Positions 10,136 to 20,997 of a stretch of 64,000 nt of DNA are shown one piece after another. Position numbers and translations under genes: made by a program. Each line of letters opens with the position of its first letter. Position 1 is the stretch's first letter. Origin of the DNA: Acorus gramineus. Lineage: Eukaryota > Streptophyta > Magnoliopsida > Acorales > Acoraceae. Under the pieces are notes generated by a model. That model worked only from the letters and a program-made list of their open reading frames with translations. It was not told where the DNA came from and did not search any database. The stretch lies in assembly GCA_030737835.1 (NCBI GenBank), contig JAUJYN010000012.1, positions 11,766,729-11,830,728 on the forward strand. The letters are read 5' to 3'.

Positions 10136-12477
10136 ATGGATGCAGAGCACTCTGCTGAAATGTTGAAGTGAGATGAAAACCTCTCTTCTTTCGCTCTTGT
10201 TGAGTTCTTTTTTTTTACCAAGGGAGTTTACCGGGATTCGATGTCATTTGTGCTTTTAGGCATTTGGAGAAGCAAAGTGAGGTGCTCATGGAAGCATATA
10301 GGACGATGTCGCACGAGCTGCATAGGCTCCAGGTTGATCTTGGAACATGTTCGAGAGCCATGGGCATGTTTTGATACTAATTCTTTTTGCATATTTTGCA
10401 TGGATGCATTATTCAATAGAAGTTGCTCAATTGCATCTGTTCTTGGTATCTGCAGGTTGAGGAGGAAATGCTGATGCGCAAATTTTATGAACTGATGTCA
10501 GCCCAAGGTCTACTGAAAAAAGTAAATTCCTCTGCCTATGTTATCTTTTTTTTCCTTGTTAGACTTTTTTTTTGTTCTTATATGAGCATACTGAATGATA
10601 GGAGAACTAATGTTAGATATGAAGCTCCAAGATAAGGGTTAAAGATACAGTGGTCCCTTCAAATATCTGATATCCCATTTCACTTATTCTTTTCTTTTTC
10701 TTGATGTGGATCTTATCTCTACTTAGAGTATGTTCATTGTGCTTGGTTGAGACATTGAAGAATGTCATTGAAATGATGAGACCAGCAGTACCTCTCTCTT
10801 AATAAACTCAGTTGCAACCAAATCATTCCAGAGTTCCAACAAACCCTTGTTGGCCTTAGTTATTGCCCTCCACTCATCGAATAGGCAACTGGAGAAATTG
10901 CTCAGAACCTTGTGTTTGATGATTGAAGAGTTACTGAAGCTCTTTAGGGAATTGAAGTTAGGCTTGATTATTACGAGTTGTCTTCGGTGTGACAGAGCAC
11001 TATAGCTCTTCAGGGACCAGCTCCAGATGGGCATCTGTCTGAACCTTATTCTTTCTTGAGCACCGTAGTCACATCATAGCTCTTCAGGAGATCGGTGCAT
11101 GCGTTGGTCGTGTGCTCTGGATGTGATTTGGAGACCTTCATGTGCAACTCGCTCGTGGAGTATATGGAGATGTACTTGATAACAATAACAATAGATTCCA
11201 AGGAAAACTGTCTCATCATCCCATTGCCAAAGGAATGAAGGGATAGAAAGTGAATCTGCGATAACAATATATTCCGATGGAAACTGTGTCTCATCATCCC
11301 AAAATTAAAGAAAGGGACCAGGCAGTAATGATGGTTCAATGAATGGTTTGAATGAAGAAAAAAAATGAGAAGAAATTTGAAGAACAGAGGACTGATATTT
11401 GAGCTCACTAAATGAAATTTGATTTCTTCATAAGGAATTGTAAAATTTGAGCTGAGATTGTTCATGAAGAAACCATGTGGATATTGGCCTTTTTGGATGA
11501 AAGGGAGGTTCCGTTTTTTGAAATATGAAAGGCATGTGGCCGACTGACCCACTCCACAACAAAAATGCAAGGGCGTGGAATAATGTGAATTTTTTTTTTG
11601 AATGTTCTTGCTATATTCTTTTGGTGAAAAAGATGCTCCTGCTAAATTAGAGGTAATGTGACATATTAGTATATTACTGTAAATTGTAAAAGTAGATCTA
11701 CAATTAAGTTCAAAATAAAATGCCCTCTTGATGTACCACAAAGGATGCTCGAATGACAGCCTTTTCACAGCTTAGCAAAATCTCTAGCACCCCACTGAAT
11801 GCAAACTGGTCTATTTTTCCTATGATTTGCTCTTAATGGTCCATTGAAGCTCAGAAGGCACAAAGGTTAAAGGCAGTCAACTGAATGCATATATTCTTTG
11901 GTTCAACAGACTAATAGAAAATTCTGGTTCTTTTATATAATATATAATAATCATGTGTTTTCTTAAAGGAAGAAAAAATTATGTATTAGCCTCATGTCAG
12001 ATAGTAACCATATGTAAAATTGCGTGGATGAGATCAAGGTAAATTGACACATGGGTACTTCGATGAAACTTGATGCACTCAAGCAGGTGGGGAGGATGGT
12101 CAAGTAAAGCTTGGATGGCATTCATTTGCAGTAAGATGCTCATATTTTAGAAACAATTGAAAAAATAAAATTGAATATTGTCTAAGATACTTGTCTTATT
12201 GACAGAGTTTCAAAACATGTCTTATTTACAGAGTTTCAAAATGCTTTCCATTGCAAATGATTTTTTTTTATAAAAGATACCCTTACGAATGGTGTGCTCT
12301 CATGTTCAGAATGGAATTGACTCAATCTTTTTAACCAAATAAATTCGAACATTACATTCCCTTGGTTTGTAAATTTTATTTTTCGTTCCAGCTCAGACTA
12401 ACTTGGAGCTCTCAATTTTCTTGCAGGATGGGATGGGAAAAACGGCGCCCAATGAAAGATCATCCCCAGAAAATTGA
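10136..12477 (+). CDS. 73-residue coiled-coil microprotein, four exons
   Basis: I join exons 10136-10167, 10260-10332, 10456-10521 and 12427-12477. All have GT-AG borders and the phases fit (aa|g, then 0, 0), giving 73 codons and a TGA. The start is MDAEHSAEMLKHLEKQSEVL. The middle is rich in E, K, L and M with heptad-like spacing (MEAYRTMSHELHRLQ, then VEEEMLMRKFYELMSAQGLL). The tail is polar (KTAPNERSSPEN). A continuous amphipathic helix, probably dimeric, is expected; there is no signal peptide or membrane segment. I cannot name the family, and the function is unknown. The exons are too short to show as open frames. The last exon is the least certain because intron 3 is 1.9 kb. The gene starts about 200 bp after the hAT remnant. 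Confidence 0.65.
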
Positions 12478-12604
12478 TTGTGCTGCAAATTTGCAATCAT
12501 TTGGTGAAACTTGCTCCAGGTGAATGATCTAAACCACCACAGCACGTGTTGATTCTTTTCATTTGGGGTGAGGATAGGGTGTTCATATCATTAACCTTTC
12601 GAAG

Positions 12605-12760
12605 AATTGTATTAGCATAGAAGGGGAGAAGTAGACAACCAATTAGCATAGAAGGGGAGATTGTAGTAGCATAGAAGGGGATCAAACCCCCTGACCTCCT
12701 CAATAGGGGAGAGGGGGGTCCTACTAACTTAATCGAAGGGCTGGTTGACCCAAATGTGTA
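12605..12760 (-). repeat. short repeats and a SINE-like segment
   Basis: Three copies of 'tagcatagaaggggaga' or close variants lie at about 12613-12683. The flank on the minus strand has a tRNA-promoter-like arrangement ('attaagttagtagga', then 'ggtttgatccc', close to a B box). A SINE is possible, but no poly-A tail or target duplication was recognised. Confidence 0.3.
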
Positions 12761-13139
12761 ACCTTTATGGAATCACAGCCATTACTCTCAGATCTCACGG
12801 TGCTGAATGCATTAATCAGACCTTGGTGACTGGCTCCTTTTGTCAAATGATGCAGTCTATGAGCATTATGGAAGAGATCCTATTCAGGTCGTAGACAACC
12901 AATTCTTATGTTCATGTAATTTTTTTGTAGACATTCTACAACAATGCATTGATAAAAAAAAATGTAGTACAATGTCAAAAAAAAATAGAGGAAAAAAAAA
13001 AAAACAGAAACAACAAAAACCAACAAAACCAGAAATCATAGAGGCCCGAGAGGGTGTGCAGTAGAAGAGAAGTCTACTGACACCACCCCGCGCTGCCTCA
13101 AAACCTCCCTGCTCAATTGTAATTTTTCCACCTAAAAAA

Positions 13140-14250
13140 ATTACCCTAATTTCCCCGCCACAGGACTGCCCCAGTATTTGATGAGTTTTTGCACCGAGTC
13201 CCATATGTTACATTGGCTCCTTTGAACATGGCTTGGTTATGTGTCAACCACATTGACCATATGCCAGTGGGAATGAAAACCTGATGTATGTTCACTTTCT
13301 TGCATCTGTCACCCTTTGTTTTAACGCTTTTCCACTTGTCCACATTTGTTCCAAATCTCCGAAATTTGCGTTTTGCCTCCCAGAGCCACCTACAACTGCT
13401 TGGCCATCCTGCATGGGCAGAACGAACCCTCGTCTTGGGTTTTCTGTAGTATAGCACGCAATTAGTCGTGTCTCCTGGGTGCCCTTTTTTGTATACTCTC
13501 ATTCTCTTGGTACAAAAGCCATATAAAAGCTTGCACCTTCAGGAGCATTTTAATTCCCTATACTTGCTTTTAGCTTTCAGTAGGTGATTAATTGGGTACT
13601 CCTTCCTCCAATCATAGCACTTCTTAACGGCAAATTGCTGTCTTGGGTTGAGTGCCACACCACCGGGACCTCTTCACTGTCAATTGGCCAAACCTAAAGC
13701 CTACGATTTTTTTCAAAAAAATAAGGCTGAACCTACTGAAGACTTGCCATCATCCTCAGGAAGTTACCAATCTTCTCGTTGACCAGATTTCTTCTAGTTG
13801 TCACCTCCCAAGAACTGCTGCCATTTAAACCTACCCAGAATTCCTTGAAGACTTGGTTTTGTTGGTCGCGTTCTCAAAAAAGGGGGGAAATCTGGACATG
13901 AATGATGCCTCGATCCATACATCTTGCCAAAACCTAAAAACCTGACCTTATCTCCCCTGCCTACCTTCCACTTCATATGTCTCATTGAAATTGCACGTCA
14001 AACTTCCAATGCCTTTCCAGATCTGTGTGAGATCTACGGAAAATGATCCATCAAGTTGCTGTCCTGCTGCCATCTCCATAAGCATTTGCAGAGCAAGGCC
14101 CAAAACATATCTTCTAGCTGGATAATACCCATGCCTCCCTATCTTTTTTCTGTTGCAAACATTCTCCCATCGCACAAGACAGACCTTCTTTGTTGACTGG
14201 TTGGGCCCGTTCCACAGGAAGCTTCAATGAATTTTCTCAAATTTTTTCAG
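13140..14250 (-). mobile_element. dead non-LTR retrotransposon (LINE), 3' part
   Basis: Read on the minus strand, broken frames give the C-terminal part of a plant LINE polyprotein. The segment at about 14190-13800 (WENVCNRKKIGR, later VGRGDKVRF with FGKMYG) resembles the 'G-x-G-x3-RFW-x-D-x-W' zone after the reverse transcriptase. The segment near 13280-13200 (PTGIWSMWLTHNQAMFKG) resembles the zf-RVT tail with its W-x2-W-x3-N signature. Several stops and shifts separate the pieces. No intact ORF, so it is an old truncated copy. Confidence 0.7.
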
Positions 14251-14259
14251 GACTTCACA

Positions 14260-16000
14260 TGGATATTGAACAACGATAGATAAAAACAGCACAGCTTTTC
14301 CCAATTCTGAGTACTAAAAGGTCCCTTTTTATTAATAATATGTTCCTCTCTTTTTCCTCCAAAAAAAAAAAAAAGAAAAGAAAAGAGAATAGAATAGAAC
14401 AGTGCAGATTGGTAAGTACGGCCTGGGCCAATGCTAGTCTCCACCAGGACTCAAGAGTTTGCTCTTCCATCCTTTAACTTTTGCTTATGTTCATATTAGC
14501 ATGTGGTGAATTATAGAGGCATAGTCAAGTTCACTTTAGCTTTTGCATGGTGAATATGCAATATAATTGAAGGCTTGGATTGATTTATCTAAAATACTGG
14601 CGATAAGCCTACAACTGAAAAGAATCCCTTGGGAACTTTTATTTGCTGTAAATTGATGGGTTAATTAATCAATTGAATCATTGTTAGAGGTTGGATTAGT
14701 AAATCAACCTTACTGTAAAGCTGAATGTTTATTAGTTTTGTTTTTGTACAATGCAGGTGCTTAGCACACACGGGAATAGTTCTTCGACCAGAGACGTGCG
14801 TTTGATCTCCATATGTATCATGTTTGATTCCTCATATTTATCTGATACACAGGTTTTTTGAGCCATTGTCTTTTTTTTCCAACTCTCGTATGGAAAATGT
14901 TCAGAACATTCATTCTTACAGTCCCTTTTTGCAGTCTATAAATGATTGAATTTTTTAATGTACATATTTGTCTAATGAATTATGTATATTTACAAAAGAA
15001 AAATGAAGTACATTTTGAATGTGTATCCTTTTGCTTTTCTATAACCTAGTATGTAAGGGAAAGTAAAGACTGCAAAAGTGACAGCAGGAATGATTGTATC
15101 AGTGCCCAAAACCAGTGTCGATGCTCATGCATTAATTTTGAAGATCAAATCCTTCAATTTAGCCAATCCATTAGTCAATCAAATTTAGCAGTCATTAGAA
15201 TAACAAAGTTGTGTATCTATGGAAAGTGAATTAGTGATGTGTATGCCTTTTGTGTGTATGAATGGTACTAGAAAGTGTTCTATTGTTCATTAGAAGTAAA
15301 ATATTATACTCATGTATTCCTAGTCACTTTTGTAGAACAGGTAGTTTGAATTTTTTTTTGTAGAGAAGTATATATTTTTACAAAAATTAAAATATATGTT
15401 CAAGGCTCTTCAGCTTACTAAAGGTTTTTGAAAGGTCTGACCGTAAAAATCCCTCCAATAGGGCACTATTTCAAAAGAGTCATGGTACGTATAATCAATT
15501 TGGTGATCTAGGACTTATCATCCTAACAATTTGTTTGATCCACATCGGTTTAAATCATCAAATTAATCATTTTTTTTGTTGTTACCAAGTCATCTTGTAA
15601 TTGATCCAAGTCAATATGGTTCTAATTCTCTAACCCCCAAAAATTGATCAATTTCTTTTTACAACCAAACACCATGTATAAGACAATTACAAGAATGCAT
15701 ATCCCATCACCTTTAAGTGGGGTATTAGAAAGATTAGTTATCATTTTATGATTAATTTGATTAAGATCAAATTTTCAGTACTAAACCCTCCCCCCCTTCA
15801 TAAACACAATCACTGCCAGGTTTAAAATGCAATTTTTTTTTTTAAAAAAAAAAAACCCAATCAACCGAAGTACCGAACCATCCCAAATTGCAAAACCCCT
15901 CCGCGCCATTCCCTCCCAACCTCAAAAATTAAAAAACAAATAACATTCCTTCCATCAACAACACACAAAAAAGACAGAGAGAAGAAGAACTGAATCAAAA
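14260..16000. other. intergenic, no gene seen
   Basis: AT-rich sequence with no recognisable coding segment. The last 200 bp, with C-rich patches, should contain the promoter and leader of the antiporter gene, but I see no clear TATA box. Confidence 0.5.
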
Positions 16001-16020
16001 ATCAAAACGTGCTAATCATT

Positions 16021-18535
16021 ATGTCTTCTTCTTCAACCCACCACCGGAAACCCCACCCCAACGACGGCTGCTGGGTGGCGGGCTCCTCCACCACCGCCCA
16101 GTACTCCCTTCTCGTCTTCAACATCTTCATCGTCTTCTTCTCCTGCAAGTCCCTCCATCTCCTCCTCAAACGCTTCCGCCAACCCCGTCTCATCTCCGAA
16201 TTCTTCGTAACCCACCCACCCACCCCCCATTCATTCACAATTCACCTTTTTTTTTTTTTTTAATTCAGGTAACTCAAATTCACTCAATTTCAATTCAATG
16301 CAGGTAGGCCTAATGGCAGGCAATGTGAGTTACATCCGCCGCAGCTTCTCCCCCCACTTCGTGCCCACCGTCGACGTCCTCTCTCGCTACGCCGTCATGG
16401 CCTACCTCTTCGTCGTCGGTCTTGAGATGGAGCCCCTCTCCCTCCCCTCCCTCCCCTCCCGCGACATCGCCGTCACCGCTTCCTCCCTCGCCTCCTCCCT
16501 CCTCTCCTCCCTCCTCCTCCTCCGCACCTTCTTAGGTGGCGGTGGCAAAGCGCGTGTTTTCGCCGCATTCGTTGCCTACATGGCCAACACCTCCTCCCCC
16601 CTCGTCGCCCGCCTCACCACCGAGCTAAAGATCGGGAAATCGGATGTCGGACGTCTCGTTGTCTCGGCCGCCGTCCTCTCCGACATGGCCTCCACCGCCC
16701 TCATGGCGGTTGGGGCGGCCTTCGCCTCAGGGTTCGGGAGCAAGGAGCTCGGGCGCCTCGTGTTCCTGGCGGTCGAGGCGGCGTTCATTGTCAAGGTGGC
16801 GCCGCAGGCGGCGGAGTGGTTCGACGATAGGAACCCGGAGGGGAAGCACGTGAGGGGCTCGCACGTCGCGCTCGCTGCCGCGTGCGTTGCGGGGCTGTGC
16901 GCGTCGATGCGCTTGACGGGCTATGACCCCGCGATGGCGGCGTTCGTCGTCGGGCTTTCGCTCCCCCGGGAGGGGAGGATCTCCCGGGTCTTCATTTCCA
17001 AGATCAATTACGTCCTCTCCACCACCTTCTTCCCGCTTTTCATGACGAACGTCGGGCTCCAGGCGGACTTTCGGGCGACGCCGTGGGGGAGACTGTCCGG
17101 GCTGATCGCGATCGCGACGGTGGGGAAGGCGTCGGGGGCGATGATCGCGGCGATGCGGACGGGGTTGAGGGCGTCGGAGGCGGGGGCGGTGGGGATCCTC
17201 CTCAACGTGAGGGGGCACTACCACATATTCATGGCGCGCGCGGCGTTGGAGCACAAGATGATCGGGCGGAGCACGTTCACGGCGCTCATCCTCTTCGTGG
17301 CGGCCTCGGTCTCGCTCGTGCCGATGACGGTGGGGGTCATCGTGCGGAGGGAGAGGCGGAGGACGGCGAGGGGGGTGCCGATGGCGGTGCAGTGGGCGAA
17401 CCCGTCGGCGGAGATGAACCTGGTGGTGTGCCTCCACGGGGCGCACAACGTGGCCGCGGCGACGTGCGTGGCGGACATGGCGAGGGGAGCCGGCGGGGAG
17501 GCGAGGATGTCGCTGTACGCGATGGACCTCGTGGAGATGAACGACCGCGCGGCGGCGACGCTGGTGACCGCGGACGGGATGGAGGGGGGGATCGAGGCGG
17601 TGACGGTGGCGGACGAGGAGGTGGTGGAGCTGAGGGAGCAGATTGGGGCGTGCATCAAGGCGTACGAGAGGGAATGCGATGGAGGGGTCACGGTGCGGAG
17701 GCTTCTCGCCGTGTCGAAGTTCGCGAGCATGCACGAAGACGTCTGCAACGCCGCGGAGGACGTGGCGGCCGTGCTGATCGTGCTTCCCTTCCACAAGAGC
17801 GTGATAATCGCCGGAGGCGGGCACGCGAGTTTCCAACAGGTCAATCAGAAAGTAAGGATTTTGATTTCCTTTTGTTATACTGTCTAGGAAATGTGTATGA
17901 GTGGGTGAATTGAATTGGGGGGTCTGCAGATTCTGAAGCACGCGCCGTGCTCGGTCGCGATACTGGTGGACCGGGGGCTCGGGAGGGCCGTCGGGGGGGC
18001 GGGGACGGCGTCGTGCGCGACGCAGCAGGTGGCGGTGATATTCGTCGGGGGGAGGGACGACAGGGAGGCGCTGGCGCTGGCGGCGCGGATGTCGAAGCAC
18101 CCGGGGGTGAGCCTCACTGCGGTGCGGTTGCTCCCCGAGACGGCGGGGACGGTGCTCGAGGGGGAGGCGGCGGAGGAGATGGAGATGGACGACGAGTGCT
18201 TCGCGGAGTTTTACGAGCGGAACGTGGCGGCGGGGAGGGTGGGGTACGTGGAGAAGTACGTGGCGAGCGGGGGGGAGACGGTGAGGATGTTGAAGGGGAT
18301 GGAGGGGCTGTACGGTATGTTCGTAGTCGGGAGAGGCGGGTCGGCGGCGGCGGCGGCGCGGGGGATGATGTCGGGGCTCAGGGACTGGAAAGAGTTCCCG
18401 GAGCTCGGGCTGATCGGCGACGTCCTCGTTTCACAGGACTTCTCCACCACCGCGTCTGTGCTCGTCGTGCAACAGCATTTCAACCGAAGACACGGTGGCG
18501 GCGGCGGCGGGGACCGCGACGTCGCTTTCTTGTAA
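16021..18535 (+). CDS. CHX-type cation/H+ antiporter, CHX28-like
   Basis: Exons 16021-16206, 16304-17851 and 17930-18535 join in phase 0 to give 779 residues, normal for the plant CHX (CPA2) family of roughly 800. CHX proteins exchange K+ or Na+ for protons across endomembranes or the plasma membrane. Residues about 25-420 form the membrane exchanger domain. TM1 is YSLLVFNIFIVFFSC, followed by QPRLISEFFVGLMAGN across the exon 1/2 border, the family's QPR-I-SE-x-G-x-GN signature. An S-D pair (188-189, in VLSDMAST) stands where CPA2 proteins have their ion-binding acid. LLNVRGHYHIF (about 361-371) replaces the more usual LN-T/A-KG motif. The C-terminal half is the soluble tail with two USP-like folds (NLVVCLHGAHNV; later VAVIFVGGRDDREAL). 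The GHYHIF motif and few introns recall CHX28, which I infer but could not search. The ATG at 16021 was chosen as the first in frame. Coding sequence is extremely GC-rich. Confidence 0.88.
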
Positions 18536-18632
18536 AACAAAAAAAAATTCAAATCAATACAAGAACATTTTTTTATATGTTTCATCAATTTGGGTGATCA
18601 AATATAAGGTAGGAAAAGCAATGTATACCTGC
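18536..18632. other. 97-bp gap between convergent genes
   Basis: The antiporter stop (18533-18535, + strand) and the coiled-coil gene stop (18633-18635, - strand) face each other over 97 bp. The two 3' UTRs must therefore abut or overlap. No sequence outside the two transcripts is expected here. Confidence 0.7.
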
Positions 18633-20893
18633 TCAGACCCTCCAATGGTTTCCGATGTCGCAAAAAGGCGAGCGTCCATGGCGTTGTTCCTTATGAGATT
18701 CCTCCTTCACGCGGCAGAGCAATAGTGGCCTCTGGTTCTCTTTGAGAGGACAAGTTGGCTTTTTCAGTGGCGACAGAGTGATCCGAGGGCAATTCGAGCC
18801 TCCGGTGGAACTCTTTGACCTTTCGAGCTCGATTTGAAGCTCGGATACTCGCTCACGGAGCTTCGTCGCCTCGCTCTGGAGCAACCCGGCTCTCTGTCTC
18901 CACTCCATCGCCTAAAACAACCCAACAAAGTATCGAATACATACTTAAAAACGTTAGTTCTATATACTACTACAATAAGATAACATTAAAATGTATAAAA
19001 TTAAAATTAAAGTTCTATAATAATTTATGGTATAAAATCAAAATATATTATTGTATTTTAATGTATACTTCATTTCATTTCATGTATGAGTGTGTATTTT
19101 GATGGGTGGGGGGGGGAGTAAGCCTGTCAATTATCCGAAAAAATATCCGTATCCGATCCGAATCCGTATCCGAAAATGCAGAAAATATCCGATATCCGAA
19201 AATCCGTATCCGTATCCGAACCAAATAATCCGTATCCGAAAATTTTTGGATCGGATCGGATATAGCCTATATCCGATCCGAAAAATATCCGTATCCGAAC
19301 TGTTATTTTATTTATATATGTTAGAATTAGTTTCAACCCTTAGATAAAAATCTAATGGCTCATGATTTAGAACAAAACACAAACCTATTTAACCATGTTG
19401 AATACTTATTTAACTATATTAAGATTTGTGTTTTTATGTCTTTAGTTGATACCTATTTAACCATGTTAGGACTTAAGATTTTATAAAAAAATTATATTTT
19501 AATCTGGTTCGGATATTTCGGATTTTATCCGAATCCGTATCCGGATTTTCGGATCGGATACGGATATGGGTTTTGGAATATCCGTCGGATATCCAATTCG
19601 GATACGGATACGGATACGGATATTGGCTTATCTGATCCGTATCCGTCCGATTGACAGGCTTAGGGGGGAGTACTTACGGAGGAATGGAGGGACCGGAGCT
19701 GGTGGTGGGAGTGGTCGGCAAGGCGGGCCCAGAAGTCACGAGAGCAGCGGAGACCGTCCATCTCCGCCTTCACGCGGCGGAGCATCCCCTGCATCTCCGA
19801 CCACTGCTCGGTCTCCAACTTCACCTGCTCTGCTATCCTCCTCACCACCTCCCTGCACCGCCCCGTGCATCTCTCCCCCTCCTTCAAACACACAAAAAAA
19901 CAACATTAAAAAACAGATAAAGAGTGACAATAACAACGGAACCCCTAAAAAAGAATAAAAAACAAACCTTGATTGCTTTGGAGGTCTCTAATGATTCCTC
20001 CACCCTCTCCAGCATCCCCTTCGACAGCCCCTCCATTTTCTTTCCCAATCTCTCCACCGAAACCGACGATCGAGATTCGGGGACGACTCGGATCTCCCTC
20101 ACCGACTCCTCCTCCTCCTCCGTTGGATCAGGATCGGACGATCGGAGCTTCTCGAGCCTCCGACGGAGGTGCTCGGCCTGTCGATCGAAGTTCCGGCACC
20201 CGATCCTGGACACGCGGAGGCCTCCTCCGCCTGAGTTCGTCTTCATCTCCTGGAGCTTCGCTTCGAGTCCTCTGATTTCCTCGTTGAGTCCGATCGACTG
20301 CCTTGCTCCGTCTCTCCCGATCTTCCTCCGCCCCTGAAAGACATAGAACATCAGATGATTCGGATCAGAATCGGACGGTCGAGACTGGAAAATGAGTTTA
20401 CGATCGAACGGACCGAGACGAGAGTCTGCACCGCCGACTTCAATGTGGACTCCGTATCGACCCGCTCCCGCTCGAGCTTCTTGAGAGCGATGTCGCGCTC
20501 GATCCGGAGGAAGTTGCACTCCGCCCGGAGAATCTCCGCCTGGAACCGCCACTTCTCCTCCTCGGAATCCGCCGGCGCCGGCGCTTCCCGATCACCTACG
20601 CCGCCTCTTCCATCGTCGTCGTCGTCGTCGACGACGACCTTCGGCCGCCGACGCTCGCACCCGGCGGCGGAGGAGGAGAGGAAGGCGCGCTCCTGGTCGA
20701 AGAGGGCCTCGAGCCGCCCTGTAGGGTTGCGGAGTGGCTCCGCCGGCGGAGGAGGCGGTGGCGGTGGTGGCGGCCGCGGCGGGGGAGCGCGAGAGGAGAT
20801 CGTGCGTGATCGGCGGGTCCGCCGCGGGAGGTGGAGGATCCTCGGCGTCTGCGGCGGCGGAGGGTGCCATTTCGTCTTCCTCGCCGTCGACAT
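18633..20893 (-). CDS. plant coiled-coil protein of unknown function
   Basis: On the minus strand exons 20893-20414, 20333-19968, 19881-19678 and 18911-18633 join in phase 0 to 442 residues. Residues 1-60 are proline-rich (a run of ten P). From about 60 the protein is highly charged and helical: GRLEALFDQERAFLSS, then FQAEILRAECNFLRIERDIA, LNEEIRGLEAKLQEM, HLRRRLEKLRSSD, a 'TEEEEESV' patch, and KLETEQWSEMQGMLRRVKAE. It ends with RERVSELQIELERSK and a polar tail with CDIGNHW. A long coiled coil acting as scaffold or tether is likely, but no named domain is recognised. The exon 1 donor (tcg|gtccgt) was chosen because it gives LVS|GRRKI in frame; a donor gtaaac lies 12 bp further. Intron 3 contains a hAT MITE. 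A second open frame overlaps the N-terminus (see findings). Confidence 0.72.
19119..19662. mobile_element. hAT-type MITE made of TATCCG units
   Basis: A 544-bp element has perfect 13-bp terminal inverted repeats, taagcctgtcaat (19119-19131) and attgacaggctta (19650-19662). A perfect 8-bp target duplication ggggggag flanks it (19111-19118 and 19663-19670), which is diagnostic of hAT transposition. The left third is full of TATCCG and the right third of CGGATA, so the arms pair at many registers. The middle is AT-rich without coding capacity. It lies in intron 3 of the coiled-coil gene, 15 bp inside the gtaagt donor. It must be mobilised in trans if at all. Confidence 0.92.
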
Positions 20894-20965
20894 CGTCAGT
20901 TCGGGCAATTTTTTTCTTCAGTTATTCAGTAGAGACAGAAAAAGAAGAGCAAATGACGGTGGTTC

Positions 20966-20997
20966 GTTATATATGGAGAGAGAGAGAGAGAGAGAGG
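20966..20997 (-). promoter_or_regulatory. TATA-like box and (CT)n tract upstream of the coiled-coil gene
   Basis: Read on the minus strand, a CT run (20997-20975) precedes 'ccatatataac', about 75-80 bp before the ATG at 20893. CT/GA runs of this type are binding sites of plant BPC/GAGA factors. Core-promoter role is inferred. Confidence 0.4.

Noticed and set aside
10765..11034. Minus-strand frame with a partly protein-like stretch (LFDEWRAITKANKGLLELW)
   Set aside because: The stretch looks like real protein but is isolated, with no matching exons around it. Possibly a pseudogene fragment, but too weak to list.
11046..11768. 240-residue minus-strand frame in intron 3 of the microprotein gene
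   Set aside because: No recognisable domain, AT-rich and H/F/S-heavy. It could be a decayed repeat. I do not call it a gene without homology.
17083..17913. 276-residue plus-strand frame rich in G, R and D
   Set aside because: A shifted frame of the antiporter exon; its composition (GGDRGGDGGGRGG) is what G-rich codons give when read out of frame.
16727..18100. 457-residue minus-strand open frame opposite the antiporter
   Set aside because: It is an R/H/P-rich translation of GC-rich antisense sequence with no domain. The plus strand carries a full CHX protein with correct splice sites.
19090..19347. Frame with repeats of YPYPIRIRIR type
   Set aside because: It is only the translation of the TATCCG units of the hAT MITE.
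19119..19662. Possible CRISPR-like or telomeric repeat array
   Set aside because: Six-base units without unique spacers, in a plant nuclear intron, with hAT terminal repeats and an 8-bp duplication. TATCCG is not the plant telomere unit.
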